Positions 38,951-42,328 of a stretch of DNA of 42,328 bases are shown one piece after another; the first letter of the stretch is position 1; each line of letters starts with the position of its first letter. This DNA comes from Flavobacteriaceae bacterium (GTDB lineage Bacteria > Bacteroidota > Bacteroidia > Flavobacteriales > Flavobacteriaceae): positions 1 to 42,328 of the forward strand of contig JAURBD010000002.1 of NCBI GenBank assembly GCA_030829155.1, in the 5' to 3' direction. Under the pieces are notes generated by a model. The model saw nothing but the letters and a program-made list of their open reading frames with translations. It was not told the DNA's origin and ran no database searches. A program made the position numbers and the translations under genes.

Positions 38951-40630
38951 TTAACCTTTTCGTTTGTGTCGAGCTGTTTTTTTGACTTTGCTTTTTGAAC
39001 CTAATCTGGTCATGGCGCATCGAAAGCCAATGTAATCCGTTGCAATATACTGTGGCAAATATCTTCTTTGGGCAGGATCAAGCCAGTATGCTCTATCTTT
39101 CCAAGAACCTCCTTTATACACTCTTACTTCGTCAGTAATCAGTGAAGTTCTTTTGGAAGATTTATCTTTTGTTCTAACCAAGGCGCCCTCTTCATCAATT
39201 CTAATTTGGGGGTGGGTAGGTGCATCGTACATTGCGCTGGACTCTGGGCGAGAATCTGAATCTTCTTCATCGTCACCTCCAAAGCGTGCGAACAATCTTG
39301 TAGATTCAATATCACCATCTCTAAAGTTTCTGTTATCACTCTCAGTAAAGTTTTGTCTAAGAAAAGTTTCTTCTTCGTCAACACCAATTTTTTCTAATTG
39401 ACCTGGAAGCCTTTTCAGTAGTACTTTACCATTGGGTAGCGTGTCATATACGAGTTGATCTGGAGAAATAACTTGCGCTTTTCCGTCCTCATCAATAACA
39501 TCTTTGAGATATACATTACCTCTGTAGTAGTTAAAATCACTTGCTTCATCATCAACTATTGGTCGATATACATCTCCAACCCACTCAGCAACATTTCCTG
39601 CCATGTCATAAATTCCAAAGTCATTTGGAGGATATGCTTTTACTTGTATTGTAATATCTGCTCCATCATCTGACCACCCTGCAATACCACCGTAATCTCC
39701 TTTACCGAGTTTAAAATTAGCTAATTGATCGCCTTCAGATCTTCGTTCTTCTGAACGAGTGTATTCCCCTGACCAAGGATATTTTTTCTTTCCTCTGTAA
39801 GCATTGTATTCACGATCTCCAACCAACGCTAGGGCAGCATATTCCCATTCGGCTTCAGTCGGAAGCCTGTATGAAGGGAGGAGTATTCCTTTGTCTACTC
39901 CGGCATATACATTGACTTCTGTTGTATCTTTTTGTACTCTTCCATTTTTCCCTGTTAAACTATCAATTTTACCTCCATAGGTTGTTTCAGGTCTTTTTAA
40001 ATAAGCTCCTGTGCTGAATGTACTGTTTGCATCAACTTCTGTGTAACGAACATCATCTTGGATGTAAGCTTCACGTTCTAAAATAAATTCGTTAACCCGG
40101 TCGGTTCTCCACTCTGCAAATTGTACAGCCTGAAGCCAATTAACTCCTACTACTGGATATTCAGCATAAGCTGGATGGCGTAAATAGTTTGAAGTTAATT
40201 CTTCAACATAACCCAACTGGTTTCTCCAAACTAAAGTATCTGGAAGAGCACCATTATATAACTGTTTGAATTGTCTTTGATCTTGGGGGAAAACAAGAGT
40301 AATCCAATCTAAGTATTCCAAATACATTAAGTTGGTAACTTCTGTTTCGTCTATGTAAAAAGACATAACATGCTGTTTGTTTGGGGTATTGTTCCAATCG
40401 TGCATTACGTCGTCCTGAACTTGTCCTTTAGTAAAGGTACCTCCTTCAATAAAAACAAGGCCTGGACCAGTTTCTTGATCTTCAAATTCTACGTTGTATT
40501 GAAAACCTCCTTTTTTGGAATTGATACTCCAACCCGTCGCTCTGGATTGGTTATTCTTGCCACACGCAGTGAGAATCAAAGCCGTGAAAGCTAGAAGGAT
40601 AAATTTTTTGGTTAATAAGTTAATTCTCAT
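38951..40630 (-). CDS. gldJ: gliding motility lipoprotein GldJ (SUMF1/FGE-like)
   Basis: Lipobox LILTAC; SUMF1-fold motifs FIEGGTFTKGQ, ETEVTNLMYLEYL, YPVVGVNWLQAVQFAEWRT, YRLPTEAEWEYAA, VYKGGSWKDRAYWLDPAQRRYL, IGFRCAM; adjacent to murF. Confidence 0.93.
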   Translation of the reverse strand: MRINLLTKKFILLAFTALILTACGKNNQSRATGWSINSKKGGFQYNVEFEDQETGPGLVFIEGGTFTKGQVQDDVMHDWNNTPNKQHVMSFYIDETEVTNLMYLEYLDWITLVFPQDQRQFKQLYNGALPDTLVWRNQLGYVEELTSNYLRHPAYAEYPVVGVNWLQAVQFAEWRTDRVNEFILEREAYIQDDVRYTEVDANSTFSTGAYLKRPETTYGGKIDSLTGKNGRVQKDTTEVNVYAGVDKGILLPSYRLPTEAEWEYAALALVGDREYNAYRGKKKYPWSGEYTRSEERRSEGDQLANFKLGKGDYGGIAGWSDDGADITIQVKAYPPNDFGIYDMAGNVAEWVGDVYRPIVDDEASDFNYYRGNVYLKDVIDEDGKAQVISPDQLVYDTLPNGKVLLKRLPGQLEKIGVDEEETFLRQNFTESDNRNFRDGDIESTRLFARFGGDDEEDSDSRPESSAMYDAPTHPQIRIDEEGALVRTKDKSSKRTSLITDEVRVYKGGSWKDRAYWLDPAQRRYLPQYIATDYIGFRCAMTRLGSKSKVKKTARHKRKG

Positions 40631-40773
40631 AATATTTTTAAAGTAATGTTTTACTTATCAGTTGCAATATACAAAATCTAATGCTTTACTTCGTTTTAGG
40701 CTATAAATAGAGTTAGATTCTAAGTTATTAACGTACATTTTTTTAGATTATTATTCACAACCCATTTCTAGTT

Positions 40774-40781
40774 TAAATTTG
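40774..40781 (+). promoter_or_regulatory. candidate Bacteroidetes -7 element (TAnnTTTG) upstream of porV
   Basis: TAAATTTG about 50 nt before the porV ATG; -33 element not clear. Confidence 0.35.
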
Positions 40782-40831
40782 TAGTAAACAAGCACATAAG
40801 ATTTTTTAATTTAATACGTTATATAAATACC

Positions 40832-42004
40832 ATGTACAACTTCAAACATAGTATCGGCGTATTTGTTGCAGTGTTTTTTTTATTCTTTTCAGGGAAATTA
40901 GTTGCTCAAGAAAGAATCATCACAACAGGTGTACCTTTTTTGTTGATAACACCTGACGCTAGAGCTGCAGGAATGGGAGAACAGGGAGTAGCAACCTCTG
41001 TAGATGCCTTTTCTCAGCAATGGAATCCTTCGAAATATGTTTTTTCAGAACATAAATCAGGATTTGGTATCAGTTACACCCCATATTTAAGCAAATTGGT
41101 TGATGATATTTTTTTAGCAAACATTACCTATTTTAACAAAAACTCAAACAGAAGCGCATGGGCAATGAGTTTGAAGTATTTTAGTTTGGGTGATATTGTT
41201 TTAAATGATTTAGTGGCAGGAACAATTATTGAACAAGGAATAGAGCGTCCTAACGAACTTACTCTAGACTTTTCGTATTCTCTTTTACTGAATTCAAAAT
41301 TTTCAATGGCCGTAGCAGCTCGATTTATTCGATCAGATTTAAAAATTTCCTCAGATTTAGATGCATCTTCTGCAAACACCATGGGTGTTGACATTGCTGG
41401 TTTTTACAAAAGTGATTTATTTGATTGTGCAAAAAAGAAAGCACGTTTAAGACTAGGATTTAACATTTCAAATATTGGTCCACGATTAAAGTATGATGAA
41501 GGAGGACAAAAAAATTTCATCCCAACAAACCTAAAAGTCGGCTCGGGTTTGAGCCTAAATTTGGATTCAAATAACAAAATATCACTCAACATAGAATTCA
41601 ATAAGTTGTTGGTCCCCACACCAGTTCCTGTCATAAATAAAAATACAGGAAAATTTGATCGATATGAGCAGCCGGATATTAGCTTTTTATCGGGGATATT
41701 TGAGTCGTTTAGTGATGCACCCGACGGTTACAGTGAAGAATTGAAAGAAATAACATGGGGTATTGGGTCTGAATATAATTTTCAGGATGCTTTCGCTCTA
41801 AGAGCAGGATATTTCAATGAAAGTTTAGAAAAAGGATCTCGACGATATTTTACTTTAGGTACAGGCTTTTCCTTAAATTTTGCTGATATAGATATATCTT
41901 ACCTTTTCTCAACCTCTAGAGTTAGGAATCCATTAGAAAACACACTTCGTTTCTCTATAACCTTCAATTTGGATAATCCACAACTAACCGATGAGGGTGG
42001 CTAA
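40832..42004 (+). CDS. porV: type IX secretion system outer membrane protein PorV (LptO)
   Basis: ITTGVPFLLITPDARAAGMGEQGVATSVDAFSQQWNPSKYVF, beta-barrel-like C-terminal, flanked by gldJ and pdhA. Confidence 0.93.
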   Translation: MYNFKHSIGVFVAVFFLFFSGKLVAQERIITTGVPFLLITPDARAAGMGEQGVATSVDAFSQQWNPSKYVFSEHKSGFGISYTPYLSKLVDDIFLANITYFNKNSNRSAWAMSLKYFSLGDIVLNDLVAGTIIEQGIERPNELTLDFSYSLLLNSKFSMAVAARFIRSDLKISSDLDASSANTMGVDIAGFYKSDLFDCAKKKARLRLGFNISNIGPRLKYDEGGQKNFIPTNLKVGSGLSLNLDSNNKISLNIEFNKLLVPTPVPVINKNTGKFDRYEQPDISFLSGIFESFSDAPDGYSEELKEITWGIGSEYNFQDAFALRAGYFNESLEKGSRRYFTLGTGFSLNFADIDISYLFSTSRVRNPLENTLRFSITFNLDNPQLTDEGG

Positions 42005-42160
42005 GGTTTTATTACTTTTTTGATTATCCCATTGTTTTCATTTGTTTATTGAGATTTCATCAAAAATTTAAATTAATAAGCGTGTTTTTCTTAAAAAGAA
42101 AAATCAATTAAATATTGTAATTTTACATCCAAATTTAAATATCCAGTAAAACCAGTACTA

Positions 42161-42328
42161 ATGAAGAAAATAACGAAACAGACTTATATAGATTGGTATT
42201 CAAACATGCTCTTTTGGAGAAAGTTTGAAGATAAATTAGCTGCAGTTTATATTCAACAAAAGGTTAGAGGTTTCCTACATTTATATAATGGGCAAGAGGC
42301 AATTTTGGCGGGTTCACTTCATGCGATG
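42161..42328 (+). CDS. pdhA: pyruvate dehydrogenase E1 component subunit alpha, N-terminal part (truncated by window)
   Basis: MKKITKQTYIDWYSNMLFWRKFEDKLAAVYIQQKVRGFLHLYNGQEAILAGSLHAM. Confidence 0.92.
   Translation, partial: MKKITKQTYIDWYSNMLFWRKFEDKLAAVYIQQKVRGFLHLYNGQEAILAGSLHAM

Noticed and set aside
39139-39673. Both-strand short ORFs inside gldJ
   Set aside because: Overlap strongly supported gldJ in alternative frames.

Overview
AT-rich chromosomal segment of a Bacteroidota/Flavobacteriia-type genome, identified from gene families and synteny (gldJ-murF, porV-pdhA, mvaD-GHMP kinase-UbiA). Most of the window is flavobacterial housekeeping: trmB tail, an alkyltransferase-like protein, Mrp/NifU/ferredoxin, mevalonate pathway genes, an M1 peptidase operon, tatA, SCOT subunits, a VPS10/sortilin-like protein, murF, gldJ, porV and pdhA. 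There is one tRNA-Gly(TCC). The most interesting accessory region is a minus-strand block of about 12.4 kb (7363-19802). Its upstream half (14571-19802) is a recognisable arsenosugar-biosynthesis cluster: peroxidase-like protein, radical SAM ArsS, two rSAM/selenodomain-associated transferases, purine nucleoside phosphorylase, ArsM-like methyltransferase and DUF547. The downstream half (7363-13881) is a same-strand module of FAD oxidoreductase, membrane polyferredoxin, two GT2 enzymes and a GT-C-like membrane transferase. I propose, by inference only, that it extends the pathway toward arsenosugar glycolipids/arsenolipids. Other notable points are an alanine dehydrogenase gene interrupted by one in-frame TGA, two decayed genes (SRPBCC/AHSA1 and GNAT) missed by the ORF track, apparent loss of porU between gldJ and porV, and a strong stem-loop between gldJ and murF. 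No CRISPR array, rRNA operon, transposase or phage was seen. All calls are from reading sequence and motifs; no database search was run.
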